Source of the DNA: Ectobius pallidus
Lineage: Eukaryota; Arthropoda; Insecta; Blattodea; Ectobiidae
Reading direction: 5' to 3'
NCBI GenBank assembly: GCA_964059195.1
Contig: CAXKWD010000001.1
Location: 216,636,484-216,700,483, forward strand
DNA length: 64,000 nucleotides
Positions 1 through 10,614 of this stretch are shown here, in pieces (position 1 is the stretch's first letter; each line of letters starts with the position of its first letter). A program made the translations under genes and the position numbers. The notes under the pieces are model-generated. The model had not been told where the DNA came from. It saw only the letters and a program-made list of their open reading frames with translations, and ran no database searches.

Positions 1-463
1 CGGAAAGGCACGTTTACGGGGCGAGGAAACAGATTGAAAACCCGAGGCACAGCCTCGGGTTTTTAAGTTTTCGAGACCCGTAAATGCCTTTACGGTCCGT
101 GTGTTGCATGCTATTTTTTGCACGACGGTTACTTAACCTATATCAATTTAATTATATTAATTGTGATATTACCTGAAAATATTATGTATATACAGTCTTG
201 AAGAATGGTGCTTATTTCAGAAAGGGATTCGCATTTGTTATTGTTTATGGCAACCGAATATTTATAAAGCGGGGAGGCCTTGGTCATTTCTGCTCGCAAA
301 TAAGCATTTGCGGGCGGTAAAGTAACTTTCCGCCCGTCGCCCCTAGCAACAAGTCACTTTCTGCCCGTCGCCCCTAGCAACAAGATTGCGTGTGGTAATG
401 TCAAGTTACGATCCATGTAAACAACTTTCGTAAGTAACACTTACTAGCTAAGGAGTGCAAAAA
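1..463 (+). repeat. Family A foldback repeat, copy 1 (cut by window start)
   Basis: Dispersed repeat of about 450-480 bp that I cannot name. Four further copies lie at 22571-23011 (minus), 50662-51141 (plus), 51995-53360 (plus, interrupted) and 61163-61614 (minus). The first ~105 bases form a hairpin: the GGCACGTTTACGGG side near 7 pairs with the CCCGTAAATGCC side near 78. The 3' end, GGAGTGCAAAAA, is the inverse of an internal segment TTTTTTGCAC near 114. There is no open frame. It is non-coding and probably a non-autonomous element; superfamily unknown. Confidence 0.8.
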
Positions 464-958
464 TAATTTTTCACCCTTATGAAGGACGGGTACTCGGCTA
501 GTTATTAATATTACTACTACAATAATAATTATTGCATTACATTAGGTATATTGCTGCACAGGAACGATTATAATCGAAGAAGACTCCATGGCCACCTGAT
601 ATAACGAGACAATTTCGCGCTCCATTGCGTCACCACAGTTGTCATGACAACATGCTGTATTGTAGGTGTTGGACAGTACAGCCTTTGTGCCTGCTATTAA
701 TGGAATTAACTTTTACCCCGACCGGCCCGGGAAATAAATGAGTGGTGTGGAAGGGTTTAATGGAGTTTAGCATAATCCAGACACCTTCTGCAGGGCAAAG
801 CCCCGTGCAATAAAAAAGAATCGATCATTTTCGGTTTAACACCTGATAGAGATGAGCAAGGTAAGGTCCTAATACACTCGAACAATGAATTGCGGCGCTG
901 AGAAATAATATGGAAGCCACAAAAATGTTGGGGAAAGAGCCGGACAGTCTGCAAAAAA
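464..958. other. Unassigned AT-rich stretch
   Basis: No repeat shared with the rest of the window, no convincing reading frame and no RNA gene seen. The only ORF longer than 60 codons (757-954, minus) lacks any recognisable motif. Confidence 0.5.
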
Positions 959-1001
959 AGGAAATAATAATAATAACAATAATAATAATAATAATAATAA
1001 A
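959..1001. repeat. (AAT)n microsatellite
   Basis: Imperfect AAT run directly preceding the family C linker AAATCAGGTAAACTGATG. A shorter (AAT)n sits at the same place before copy 2 near 1902, so it appears to travel with the family. Confidence 0.9.
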
Positions 1002-1022
1002 ATCAGGTAAACTGATGTAACA

Positions 1023-1901
1023 AAGTGCCAGTATGTTTTTTTTAATCAGTTATGACTGCAATTATGATATGCAGAATGTGTTTTTTTTTTTAATTGATTT
1101 CCAAGTTAAGCTCCAGATTTATTCATTAAGCAGAGCTTACGGAAGAAGAAAGGTCTACCATCTCGGCCACCTGGGTCATTTTAACGGTCTAGTTGGATAA
1201 GCGCATGTAAATCAATATGTTTTTTGTCATAGCTACCTGTATTTTAATTTCCAAGGCCTTATGCGATCACAGTAAAACAATAGGCTATGTTGTCAAGATA
1301 ACTGATTTTCATTTTTTTTATAAATTCTTTCGAATGCGTATATTACCATAAAATAGACACTAAATTGAGCATTACTCCGAAACAGGTCAACCGATTTTAT
1401 CCATTATGAATAGACGTCATCCCATGGACATTATAAATGTGAATACCAAGTTTCATAAAAATCCGGTAAAGCGTATTTGAGTTACCGCGTCTTTAAAATA
1501 TACACTAAATTGGGTTTTACTCCGGTACCGGTAAACAGATTAGGTTCAAATTCAATAAGGCACTTCTTATGGACGTCATAAATGGGTATACCAAGTTTCA
1601 TGGAAATCCGATACAGCGTATTTGAGTGATGGCGCCTTTCTATTAGCAAGGCGCCATAATCTATTAAAATGGGCACTAAATTGGGCATTACTCCGGTACC
1701 GGTGAACCGATTTGGTTCAATATCAATAGGGTTCTTCCCATGGACATTATAAATGTGTTTTCCAAGTTTCATGAAAATCCGAAAAAGCGTATTTGAGTTA
1801 TGGTGCGTACAGACACACGGACAGACGGACAGACGGACAGACAGACGGACAGACATTTTTTCGTCCACCACACAATCTCATAAAGTACCATACTGGCACT
1901 T
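1023..1901 (+). repeat. Family C repeat, copy 1
   Basis: Bounded by a 13-bp inverted pair: AAGTGCCAGTATG at 1023 and CATACTGGCACTT ending at 1901. The right half holds three ~130-bp internal repeats (near 1371, 1505 and 1676), each carrying TCCGGTACCGG-like and CATGGACATTATAAATG-like blocks, then an ACAGACGG-rich run near 1813. Minus-strand translation of these blocks is open for 129 codons only because the repeats share a stop-free frame; no domain is visible. The element is followed head-to-tail by copy 2 after a short linker. Identity unknown. Confidence 0.8.
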
Positions 1902-1934
1902 AATAATAATAAAATCAGGTAAACTGATGAAACA

Positions 1935-3007
1935 AAGTGCCAGTATGTTTTTGTTTAGATTGCAATTATGATATGCAAAATACAAAAAAAAAGTCAAATT
2001 GGCCGGTTTCGGGATTTGAACCATGGAACTCCAGAATGTGAGGCCAAGACGTTACCACCTTAGCCACCTGGGTCAGTTTAACGGTCTAGTTTGATAAGGC
2101 ATGTAAAGCAATAGTGTTGTCATAGCTAACTGTATTTTAATTGCCAAAGCCTTATAAGATCACAGTAAAACAATTGACTATGTTGTCATGATAACTAATG
2201 TGCATTTCATAAATTCTTTCGAATACGTATATTACCATAAAATAGGCACTAAATTGAACATTACTCCTAAACAGGTCAACCGATTTTATCCAAAATCAAT
2301 AGAGGTCTTTCCATGGGCATTATAAATGTGTATACCAAGTTTCATAAAAATCCGGTAAAGCGTATTTGAGTTACCGCGTCCTTAAAATACACTAAATTGG
2401 GTTTTACTCCGGTACCGATCTACCGATTTGGTCCAATATCAGTAGACGTCTTCCCATATACATTATAAATGGGTATACAAAGTTTCAGGAAAGTCCAATA
2501 AAGCATATTTGAGTTATCGCGACTTCTTAAGGCACTAAATTGGGCATTATTACGGTACTGACCAACCGATTTAGTCGAGTATCAATAGACGTCTACCCAT
2601 GGACATTTTAAATGCGTATACGAAGTTTCATAAAAATCCGATAAAGCGTATTTGAGTTATTACGTCTTTAAAATATACACTAAATTGGGTTTTACTCCGG
2701 TACCGGTCAACAGATTAGGTTCAAATTCAATTGGGTACTTCTCATGGACGTCGTAAATGCGTATACTAAGTTTCATGGAAATCCGATACAATAGGCATTA
2801 AATTGGGCATTACTCTGGTACCGGTGAACCGATTTAGTTCAATATCAATATGGTTCTTCCCATGGACATTATAAATGTGTTTTCCAAGTTTCATGAAAAT
2901 CCGAAAAAGCGTATTTGAGTTATGGCGCGTACAGACACACGGACGGACGGGCGGAAATACATTTTTCGTCCCCACACACAATCTCATAAAGTACCATACT
3001 GACACTT
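1935..3007 (+). repeat. Family C repeat, copy 2 (tandem to copy 1)
   Basis: Same terminal pair as copy 1 (AAGTGCCAGTATG at 1935, CATACTGACACTT ending at 3007), with five internal ~130-bp repeats instead of three. Near 2000-2085 it also carries a tRNA-like SINE head in reverse (TTTGAACC B-box complement and a CCACCTTAGCCACCTGGG A-box side). The linker between copies, AAATCAGGTAAACTGATG, is also seen alone at 11348-11364 and between the two copies at 47-48 kb. Confidence 0.8.
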
Positions 3008-3300
3008 AATAATTTGTCTAAGTAACATTTGTCTTTAAGTAATATCTTATATCTGAAGAATGTAATTTCATAGCTTTGATAGAATTTGCAGGAATTGAGG
3101 TCATGTTTATAGTTCTAATTTACGTACACTCCTGATGACATATTTAAGTTAATGAAATATAAAGTTAATTATTAAATATTTAAATAGGCCTGATTGTGTG
3201 AGGAAGGTTAATTAATTTTAAGCTATGGTAACTCTCAGTCGACGAATTAATTACTTCCTGCTACAAAATAAATATTTGTTGGGCAATATACTGCCAACAA
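3008..3300. other. Unassigned AT-rich stretch
   Basis: AT-rich sequence between family C and the mariner nest; nothing recognisable. Confidence 0.5.
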
Positions 3301-3379
3301 TACATGCGAGGGTAGTCCACAAAGTAGGTTTCCCTAGGGCCGTTTACACAAACAAAACAAAATTTCTTGGACATAAATA

Positions 3380-4056
3380 CGAGGGGTATTCCGAAAGTAA
3401 GCTTCGTCAATGTATGGCAGGAGCGGCGTGTTCACCAGGGGAACCAAACAAACGCCAGACGAATCCCCACCCGTGGCTGGTTCCACGACGGAAGTGGCGT
3501 CAGCGGAGGAGGCATGACGCAGGCGCACTGCGCCGTAGAAGAGCGAGTCGCAGCAGACTGGCGTGCCCCCGGGTATTAGTGTACCGCTCACGATGGCACG
3601 AGAGATTTGGCGCCACTGCCATGTACCGCTATCTCCCCTCTTTCAAACGAGCCATTGCTGCAGCCGCTGAACCTTTTATTGTCCGAGATAGAGCTGTTTG
3701 AAATTGATCTCCCGATTTCCGTCCCCGCAAAGTGCGGCCTCCACGAACCCATCTCGCACAAACCTTATGGAACATCAATTTGTCACTCAAAATGGTCTGT
3801 ATGGAACCTTTAGTAATGTCAGGAAGCTGAGGTGGAGCAGGCTGTGCGCCAATTCCTTGCATCGCAGGGCACCGAGTTTTACCACAGTGGGTTCTTCAAA
3901 CTGATCGCACGCTACGACAAATGTCTCAATGTCGCTGGCGACTATGTCGAAAAATAGGGCACGGTGTATAGGTCATGCTGCCATGCTGTATTGCTTTTGG
4001 GTCAATAAAGTGTCCGTGTGACAAACTGACGAAACTTACTTTCGGAATACCCCTCG
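3380..4056 (+). mobile_element. Mariner-like element (type M1) nested in M2
   Basis: Inverted termini CGAGGGGTATTCCGAAAGTA (3380) and its complement ending at 4056, with TA on both sides (3378-3379 and 4057-4058). At 677 bp it is half the usual mariner length, so it is an internally deleted, non-autonomous copy. It shares termini and the transposase tail with the copies at 15038-15698 and 45279-45960, but its centre differs and is GC-rich. Confidence 0.85.
3823..3957 (+). pseudogene. C-terminal transposase remnant, mariner
   Basis: This frame encodes the conserved mariner tail: EVEQAVRQFLASQ, then TEFYHSGFFKLI and YDKCLNV followed by GDYVEK and a TAG stop at 3955-3957. This is the last ~45 residues of a ~345-residue enzyme. 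The DNA-binding domain and catalytic DD34D core are absent, so it cannot be active. It sits at the expected place just inside the right terminus. Confidence 0.8.
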
Positions 4057-4114
4057 TATTCCAACAGATACAGCAAGTTTTCAGCTATATTTCAAAATAT
4101 ACGCCACCGCAATT

Positions 4115-4340
4115 TAAACATTTGTCTTACCGTGGCACCAACTTTTGAATGGGTCGTAGAAGTGTGCCGCCTGGGATTTGATCCACTGTGACAACCTCCT
4201 TCGCCTCTCTGCCATTTTTGGTTTTTTCGTGAGGTGTAGGAAAATATGGAAATCACTGGGAGCGAGGTCCGGGCTTTAGGGTGAATATTTAAACACCTCC
4301 CAGGCGAACTTCTGCAGGAGACTTGCTAGGAGGTTTAAAA
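4115..4340 (-). pseudogene. Mariner transposase remnant (type M2)
   Basis: The minus-strand translation gives an SPDLAPSDFHIF block, the segment around the third catalytic aspartate of DD34D mariner transposases, followed after frame changes by an AAHFYDPF..KSW block corresponding to the usual EFYDEGIQKLV region. Stops and frameshifts interrupt it. It belongs to the outer M2 element, and the same block recurs at 14640-14800 and 8250-8330. Confidence 0.65.
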
Positions 4341-4345
4341 TTATG

Positions 4346-4699
4346 AATTCTTTTCCACCTTCAATCACCTAATTAGCCTAATTTTAGAGCTCAGTCATTT
4401 CCTTAACGTCTATGAGTGATTCCTATTAGCAGCTTCGTTGCGAGTTACCTACTAGCTATCACCACGCCTACGTGGTGGCTAGGCAGGGTACTGGGAGTCA
4501 GATTTTACTCAGTCTAGAAAATCTTACACCGCGTGATTAAACTCGTAACCTTTAATTAACCCTTTGTCGGATTCCTGTGAAATTTGTGCAGGAATAATCT
4601 ACACACATCAGCCCTACTGATGGTTAAAACAGAGCCCTCAAAAAAGCGGACACATATGTTTTTATTTTATTATATAAACATCACCCGTTACACAAAATT
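4346..4699. other. Unassigned stretch with a short palindrome
   Basis: No coding frame or known repeat. A short imperfect palindrome (CACCACG / CGTGGTG) lies near 4460-4475. The segment near 4338-4365 is inversely shared with 8170-8200, so part belongs to the M2 family. Confidence 0.5.
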
Positions 4700-5085
4700 C
4701 ATGGAGGGAGAAGCGAATTTCACTATGCGACAATTTTTTGTATTTTTGTGTCCCGAAAAAACTTCAAGCGAGAAAGTTTTAGTGAAATAATTGAATTTTA
4801 ATACAAATGAAGTTCCAGCTCTATATCTCGAATGGTTTACGAGTAATTGAGTGGTAATTATTCCATGCGCTTCAATTGTCGGACTGATTTGTGACGACCG
4901 TGAACTGTTCAGGAAGAAGCATATTTGACTATGCGACAATTTGTTTATTTCTGTGACCAGAAAATGATTCAAGCATGTAAGCTTTAGGGAAATATTTTAA
5001 TTTTATTATACATCAAGTACCACGTTTATATTTTGAATGGTTTACAAGTAATAGAGTGGTAATTACTCCAGCGCTAAAGCTATAA
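4700..5085. repeat. Two-copy tandem duplication, ~206-bp period
   Basis: The block beginning AGAAGCGAATTTCACTATGC at 4709 recurs at 4915 (AGAAGCATATTTGACTATGC), and both copies run to GGTAATTA(C/T)TCCA. The copies are clearly diverged, so the duplication is old. No protein. Confidence 0.7.
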
Positions 5086-5684
5086 AATATAAAATATATA
5101 AGCTATAAAATAGGCCTACTAGCAATTACGTAAAAATCCTTAAATATTTTATTCGTGGACTCAATAATAAAGGATATTTACTGGCTACTTGTACCCATAC
5201 TGAAAGATTGACCCGCTGGGGAAGAGAATGAATTAAACTTTTTCCTAATCTTGTAAATCTGCACTACTTTTATTTAGATATTTGTTGAATTATTTATTTT
5301 ATTTTTTGATCCTTTGTGCTAGTTACTTTTATGTCTAATTACCTTATCAAATGCCTTATTAGTTTAATATCTTGTTACGCCCTTTTCATATTTTAATATA
5401 ATTTATCAACATGAAAACGTATTACAGTTAAAATGGGCGGTGAATTGCCGAGGCTTTAAGAGCATGCTATCCGGTTATAGATAGGGCAAGACGATGGTAC
5501 TTTTGAATGAAAAATTCACGGAAAAATCCTTTGAAATATTGTGTGTTTTATGTAGAATGCATTGCGAAGCAATTTGTGCGTATGTGTGTCCTTTTTTGAT
5601 GTTGAGACGCCGATTTTAAAGGTTCATCGCCTCTTTTCGTTGTGCTGCTCATGAAAGTTTCCCTGCTCTGCAATTCACAAACCA
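5086..5684. other. Unassigned AT-rich stretch
   Basis: Nothing recognisable beyond low-complexity AT sequence. Confidence 0.5.
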
Positions 5685-6620
5685 TCCCTTAGTTTATTAG
5701 GTCTATATTATCTCTGTTGTCACATAATTTGTATACAGATCTACGTATTTCACCAATCATTACCTACATAACTTACCCCATATAACCCGGAGAAAATTAT
5801 TATTTATATTAATGTATTGCTATGATTACAATATTAATACAAATTAATACTCTACAATAGTCTACACAATGTAATAATAATATTAGTACTGTACATATTA
5901 ATATTAATATATAAAAATTCCCGTAGTTGTTTTCTACCCTTATTATAAGGTGTAATTGCTATAGAAAATTTGTATCCCTAATATAGGATACATACTTTAA
6001 CAAATTTTCATCAAATTATACTAACATAACCTCTAGAATGAGAAATATTTTCTAGGCAACAAAATATTAGATCAAATCACCCTTTAGTTGTTGTATAGGC
6101 CTACCTTTATTATATAATTTCTATTCAAATCTAGATACTTTGAGAGATTTTTACAAGATTTTAAAGACAAATGCTGTAGAATCAGAAGAACATTTTAAGT
6201 AACTTGAATAACAGAACAGTTCACATCTTAGCTGTTTTCTACCCATACGTTGTGATCTCTGTACAAATCTACATTCTTCGAACAGTTTTCTACCCTATTA
6301 CATAATCTATATATAAGTCTAAATACTTCGAAAGATTTTAGAAGATTTTTAAATAGATTCTGCAGAATCAAGAGACAATTCAAGGCAGCAATAATAACAG
6401 AAAAGGATCATACCTTAGCTCTTCTCTACCCCTATTTTCCAATCCCTATGCAAATTTAAATTCTTTGAAGGATTATACAAAACCAGATCCTATAGAATCA
6501 GGAGAAAATTCTATTCAACAATACTATCCTTCCCTTAGCTGTTTTATACCGCTAATATATAATCTCTATACCCGTCTACATTCTTTGGTTAGTTTTTTAT
6601 GAAATCTTACACACAGAACC
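5685..6620. repeat. Degenerate tandem repeat array
   Basis: About seven diverged units of ~90-160 bp. Each begins with a TTAGCTGTTTTCTACCC-like block (near 5925, 6083, 6228, 6413 and 6533) and continues with CTATACAAATCTACATTCTT-like and GATTCTGTAGAATCAGGAGA-like blocks. Lies just upstream of a Helitron-like element and may be its internal array. Confidence 0.6.
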
Positions 6621-6639
6621 TTCAGAAACATATGAATTA

Positions 6640-7636
6640 TGACACAACATGAATATCACTTGAGAACGGCTCGACCGATTTGGCTGATTCTTTTTTGTTG
6701 TGTTCGTAATTGTCAGGACAAGGTTTGTATGAAAGAAAATTTTTGGAAAATCCACGGGAAAAGTCGGAAATGTGAAATGAGGCAGAGTTAGAAAGTTCTG
6801 CTTTCAATTGTTTACATAACGAAAGTTTTGTTTACGGTGTTCGCATAGGACTTTGGAAACTATATTATATTACTGGGCTTTAACAAATTCTGATACAATC
6901 GATGTAAATGTGAAAATAATTCTTGAAGAATAAAATCCACGAAAATAAAGCAGTCACAAAACTTTCTTTACCCTCGACATGGAAAACATTTTTTCACTTC
7001 ACATTTTGATGTAGAATAAGCGGTCGTATTACAGGGACAACTTAGTTGCAGTGAGTATGCTATATCGGAAGTCGGTAACAAATTCTATCCACTGATACGT
7101 CACTCATAGCTGTAGGCTTTGTATTAGTTGAGAAATAGACCTAGGGACGTTTATCAGTGGCCCTAAGCAACTAAAAGAAGACAAAATGGGATGGAACATT
7201 TTCAGTCCTACGCGCGCAGTAAGTTATAGTATGTCCCAGGTTTTTGGGAAGGAAAGTATGAAAGTGATATTGAATTTATTTTTTACTTCAGCCCCGAAAC
7301 GGTTGTATGGTAATATGAGAGTGAGAAATACAATTTTCTGTCAAGACAATACAATATTATGTAACCGGAATTTATTTTTCTTCTTATTTGCACTCCTCCC
7401 AGGCATGGTGTGTAGAAGCAATGGAATGCAACATTCGACATCCTCTATGAGCCATAAAAAGCTATAGCTAGCGTTTTCTGAGGTAATAGTCTGAGTGTCA
7501 TATGTCGTTCTTCCTCATTTCGAATTCTACATACATATTATATAAGGACCTAGAGTTTCAAAATCGAAAGTCCTCCATAAGTTAATTTCATATTACAAAA
7601 TACAAAACCCGGGCTACGCCGGGCCTTTTAAGCTTG
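6640..7636 (+). mobile_element. Helitron-like element, 3' part (type H)
   Basis: The 3' end has a hairpin (AACCCGGGCTACGCCGGGCC) followed by TTTTAAGCTTG, close to the Helitron rule of a hairpin ~10 nt upstream of CTRR. From ~7200 the sequence is collinear with the complete copy at 39732-40563, including AGGCATGGTGTG-like and CCTCTATGAGCCATAAAAA blocks. The 5' end is not defined. The 93-codon ORF at 7186-7467 falls inside this repeat and is not considered a gene. Confidence 0.7.
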
Positions 7637-7644
7637 TTTCTATA

Positions 7645-7772
7645 AAGTTTATGAAATTCCTGCCATTTCTGTAAAAACAACTTGAGCGTTAATAAATATA
7701 ATATTTTAATGTTAAATAAAACATCTAGCAGTTGAGTAAATAATCGCGAGCGAAGCAGCGGGCACGTGCTAA
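7645..7772 (+). mobile_element. Helitron-like 3' end fragment
   Basis: Ends with GCGAGCGAAGCAGCGGGCAC followed by GTGCTAA, the same type of GC-rich 3' hairpin as the G-type Helitrons at 12991 and 33001. Only the terminal part is recognisable. Confidence 0.45.
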
Positions 7773-8240
7773 TATAATATAAAAATTATATTCCTTAGGC
7801 GGATTCCACTGGTTGACAACAAACGTTCACACACTGGTCCAAACAGTGAATGACTATGCGCACACAATGTCGCGCTTCCCCACCACTACCAACCAGGGTA
7901 GGGCAGGACAGAACAGAACGCGCGCAAACTGCGTCATCTCCTAGGTCTGCTGACTAGCACCCCATAGACGTTCCGAATATGTCCGACCTTTACATAGATT
8001 TTAACCTGACGTTTCTTCTACAGCATATACCTAAAAATTTATCTTGTGTATATATAAAAAATATAATATAAGACACTGTATAAAAAAATAAAAACAGGTA
8101 CTATAAGCTATCTAGAAATTCTCCGTCAGCAACCTATTATTCCAATATCAATATAAAACACTAGTGCTTGAAGGTGAAAAAGAATTCATAATTTTAAACT
8201 TACTATTAGCACTAGATGAACAAAATGAAATTTATCAATG
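7773..8240. other. Unassigned stretch
   Basis: No coding frame. The last part (8170-8200) is inversely related to 4338-4365 and so belongs to the M2 mariner family. Confidence 0.4.
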
Positions 8241-8244
8241 AACA

Positions 8245-8367
8245 ATTGCTAGGAGGTGTTTAAACATCCACCCTACAGCTCCCAGTGATTTCCATCTTTT
8301 ACTTCCTTGAAATTGTGTTTTGTTCTGTAAACGGTCCCAGGGAAGCTTACTTTATGGACATGCCTCG
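8245..8367 (+). mobile_element. Mariner M2 remnant with large internal deletion
   Basis: Carries the transposase block seen at 4290-4320 (CCCAGTGATTTCCATCTTTT) and then jumps to a terminus ending TTATGGACATGCCTCG with TA following. Only ~120 bp remain. Confidence 0.55.
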
Positions 8368-8663
8368 TAAATATTTGTAGGGTGATATACTGCCAATGAT
8401 ACTATGTGGCCGTGTCAGAGAAATCCAACACTTATTCGCGAAACAGCATAAAAGAGCAGTCATGGTGTAAAATGTCGATTTTTAGATTTTGACAAAATAT
8501 ATTGGTTTCATTTTTGCACTATATTCTCTGATCACAAACACAATACAGAGTTGCTAACAGTAGTATTTTCAGTTTGAAAAGAAGTCTGTACTTTTTAGAA
8601 ACCCACCCATATTAGGGCCTACTTAATGGAAATTTAACATGCTCTTTCATGTTTTCTTCTTAG

Positions 8664-9053
8664 GAATGAAAATGGGGACTGGAGAAAATTGCATAGACGA
8701 GCTTCATGACTTGTACGCTTTACCGGATGTAGTGAGGGAAATTAAATCGTGAAGGATGAAATGGGTTAGACATGTTGCGGGCATGGGGAGGAAAGACATA
8801 TCTCAAAAGTATTGACAGGGAGACCCGAAGGGAAAAGACTACTTGGAAGACCTAGACGTAGGGGGGAGGATAACATTAGGATATATTTAAGGGAAATAGG
8901 ATTTACTAGGGATGATTGGATGGAGTTAGCACAGAATAGGGTTGAATGGCGGACTTAGGTAAGAGCGGCAATGAACCTTCGGGTTCCATAAAATAGATAA
9001 TAATCCTTACTTTGCTGAGAAACTGCCTATTGCCACTGAGTAAGTAAGTAAGT
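8664..9053 (+). mobile_element. Non-LTR retrotransposon 3' end (LINE type L), copy 1
   Basis: 5'-truncated copy of a LINE whose last ~130 codons read KLHNDELHDLYSSPDIVR, MKWAGHVARMG, ISKVLTGRPEGKR, GRPRRRWEDNIRIDLREVG and end in NLRVP. Here the frame is broken by several indels and stops. It ends with the (AAGT)n tail GAGTAAGTAAGTAAGT at 9038-9053. Four other copies (17.6, 27.2, 30.3 and 46.6 kb) share exactly this 3' end, as expected of target-primed reverse transcription. Confidence 0.85.
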
Positions 9054-9429
9054 TAATTTTTTCTTTGTTGCCAACCAAAAGAGCCAACTTTTGTTAACTT
9101 CGTGCTTACCTGTTAAGTTCTACAGAACGGTCTTACATCGTAAATACCTATTACAGTATTGTGGGTGGGGCGAAAGGAAAGTGTTGCAATTTACATGCAG
9201 GGACTTGTACTTGGTGTTTATGCAGTCTGGGAAACTTTTATGTGCCGGACCTTATCTCCTACCTGTGACGTCACTCCAAATGGATTGATTCACCACCAAG
9301 TACAGGGATGTCAAAATATTTAACACTTTGCACTTGGTAGCGCTAGTGGTGAGCTGCCTACTTAGAAATTACAAAACGAAATGTGATTTCCCTAGATAAC
9401 AAATATCTGGCTGGAATAATAAAATGTAC
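9054..9429. other. Unassigned stretch
   Basis: No recognisable repeat or gene; the ORF at 9091-9288 has no motif. Confidence 0.4.
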
Positions 9430-9740
9430 ACTTTCTGGAGGTCCCAGGTTCAAATCCCGTGGCTGGCCATTTTGACGTGGGTTTTTTTCATGGTTTCCCC
9501 GGTAGTAAAGGCAAATGACAAATTGGATATTTACATACCATGAGTCATCCTCACCATTTCATCCTGTATCATATCCATTTTAAATTAATATCAATTTAAA
9601 TTTACTCCATAAAAATACACCAACGTTAGAAACAATTAACAATCAATAGTTCCATGGCCTACCCTACTGTATAGACATGGATCCCGAACTCTTGATATAG
9701 CCTCGAAGCTGAAAGGAGTATAAATACAGGTGAAATTTAA
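9430..9740 (+). mobile_element. tRNA-derived SINE (type S), 5' part missing
   Basis: Begins at the B-box region (GGTTCAAATCCCGTGGCTGG), followed by the family body ATGGTTTCCCCGGT, CTCACCATTTCATCCTGTAT and the tail block CATGGCCTACCCTACTGT / GAACTC.TGATATAGCCT. Full-length relatives at 16957 and 53743 carry the A-box head GAGCGAGGTGGCCGAG. RNA polymerase III promoter elements are the inferred origin of transcription. Confidence 0.85.
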
Positions 9741-9771
9741 AATAATTCCCTTTAGGCAGGCCTACAGGCTG

Positions 9772-10302
9772 AGGTACATTTTGAAGTGCTAAATATCGCC
9801 TTATATAAGAGCTATCGAGAAACCAGTTATTGATTTGTAGAGTACTCATCAAGAGCTTTTCAACGATACCCCATAAGACGTGGTTTCAAAAATTTCGAAT
9901 TTCCATCCCCCCACCAACCACCCCCACTCGTACCCCCCAAACACCCGAATCGTTGGTGTCGCTGTGAACTCCATAGGGAGTACTCTAATTTATTCAAACA
10001 AAGTTTCCCTCTATACTTCATAGGAGCTGAGATATCAATTTTTTTTAAATTTCAACCCCCTCCCCCGAACCTCTCCTTGGGCCAATTTTTCTCATTAACG
10101 AACTTGTCCGAACTATTCGGCCTAGAAATAACATAATAAAATTTGGTTCAAATATCTTTAAAATTACGGCCGCTAACGTGTAAAGATATCTATATCACAA
10201 TATTTTTTTTTTTTTGAACTTTCGTACTTAGGGAGGCATGCAACGTAAAGATATGAAAGAATTTTTCGAAAGTCATGACATGGTATCGAATGCAATAGGT
10301 AG
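9772..10302 (+). repeat. Family F repeat, copy 2 (3'-truncated)
   Basis: Collinear with 18999-19691 and inversely with 58862-59665. Shared blocks include TCAAGAGCTTTTCAACGATA, CCGAATCGTTGGTGTC, TTTATTCAAACAAAGTTTCC and a C-rich run near 10050. Begins directly after a SINE tail. The full copy is bounded by AGGTAGATTTCGAAG inverted ends; this copy stops inside the right end at AATAGGTAG. Non-coding. Confidence 0.8.
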
Positions 10303-10337
10303 GGAAGCAGCGTATTTAAACTGACCAATAACGTTTA

Positions 10338-10535
10338 AGTCGGCCGCGGTGGTGTACAGCTAGCGTGCCCGCCTCTAGGTCCGAGGATCGTGGGTTGGAA
10401 CCAGGAAGCGGTCAATGGATTTTACAGGACGTAAAAATCTCCGGGAGGAACTTTAAAACGGGAGGGGTGGCAGTGTCGTACATTTACGGCACGTAAAAGA
10501 ATTCTAAGCCTAAATTAGAGCCTCTGGAAAAAAAT
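10338..10535 (+). mobile_element. tRNA-derived SINE, second family
   Basis: The head GGCCGCGGTGGTGTACAGCT with an A-box-like GGTGTACAGCTAGCG and a B-box-like GTGGGTTGGAACC spaced as in a tRNA gene, followed by a non-tRNA body. Single copy in the window. It is not a functional tRNA because the acceptor and anticodon stems do not close. Confidence 0.55.
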
Positions 10536-10614
10536 TATCAACATTCTCACGTCCAAGTTATGTAGTTTCCTGTCAGGGTTGTGAGCTTATGGGCGGATTA
10601 TGTTTCTACTGTGG

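Larger units (their letters stand above)
3301..4345 (-). mobile_element. Mariner-like element (type M2), degraded, interrupted
   Basis: The left end GCGAGGGTAGTCCACAAAGT resembles the terminus at 13727 (ACGAGGGCCGTCCATAAAGT). The element is interrupted at a TA by a second mariner (3380-4056); flanking sequence resumes with CCAACAGATACAGCAAG, which follows the same leading sequence uninterrupted in the 13.7-kb copy. The minus strand keeps the 3' part of a DD34D-type transposase. The right end is eroded and set approximately. Confidence 0.65.

Noticed and set aside
1482..1871. 129-codon minus-strand frame with a repeated peptide pattern
   Set aside because: It is the translation of tandem ~130-bp non-coding units in family C. 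The same DNA elsewhere has stops, and the SVRLSVRLSV part is a (GTCC/GTCT) run.
3225..3701. 158-codon plus-strand frame, Arg-rich at its end
   Set aside because: It starts outside and ends inside the GC-rich interior of a TA-flanked mariner. It overlaps other frames and has no motif of its own.
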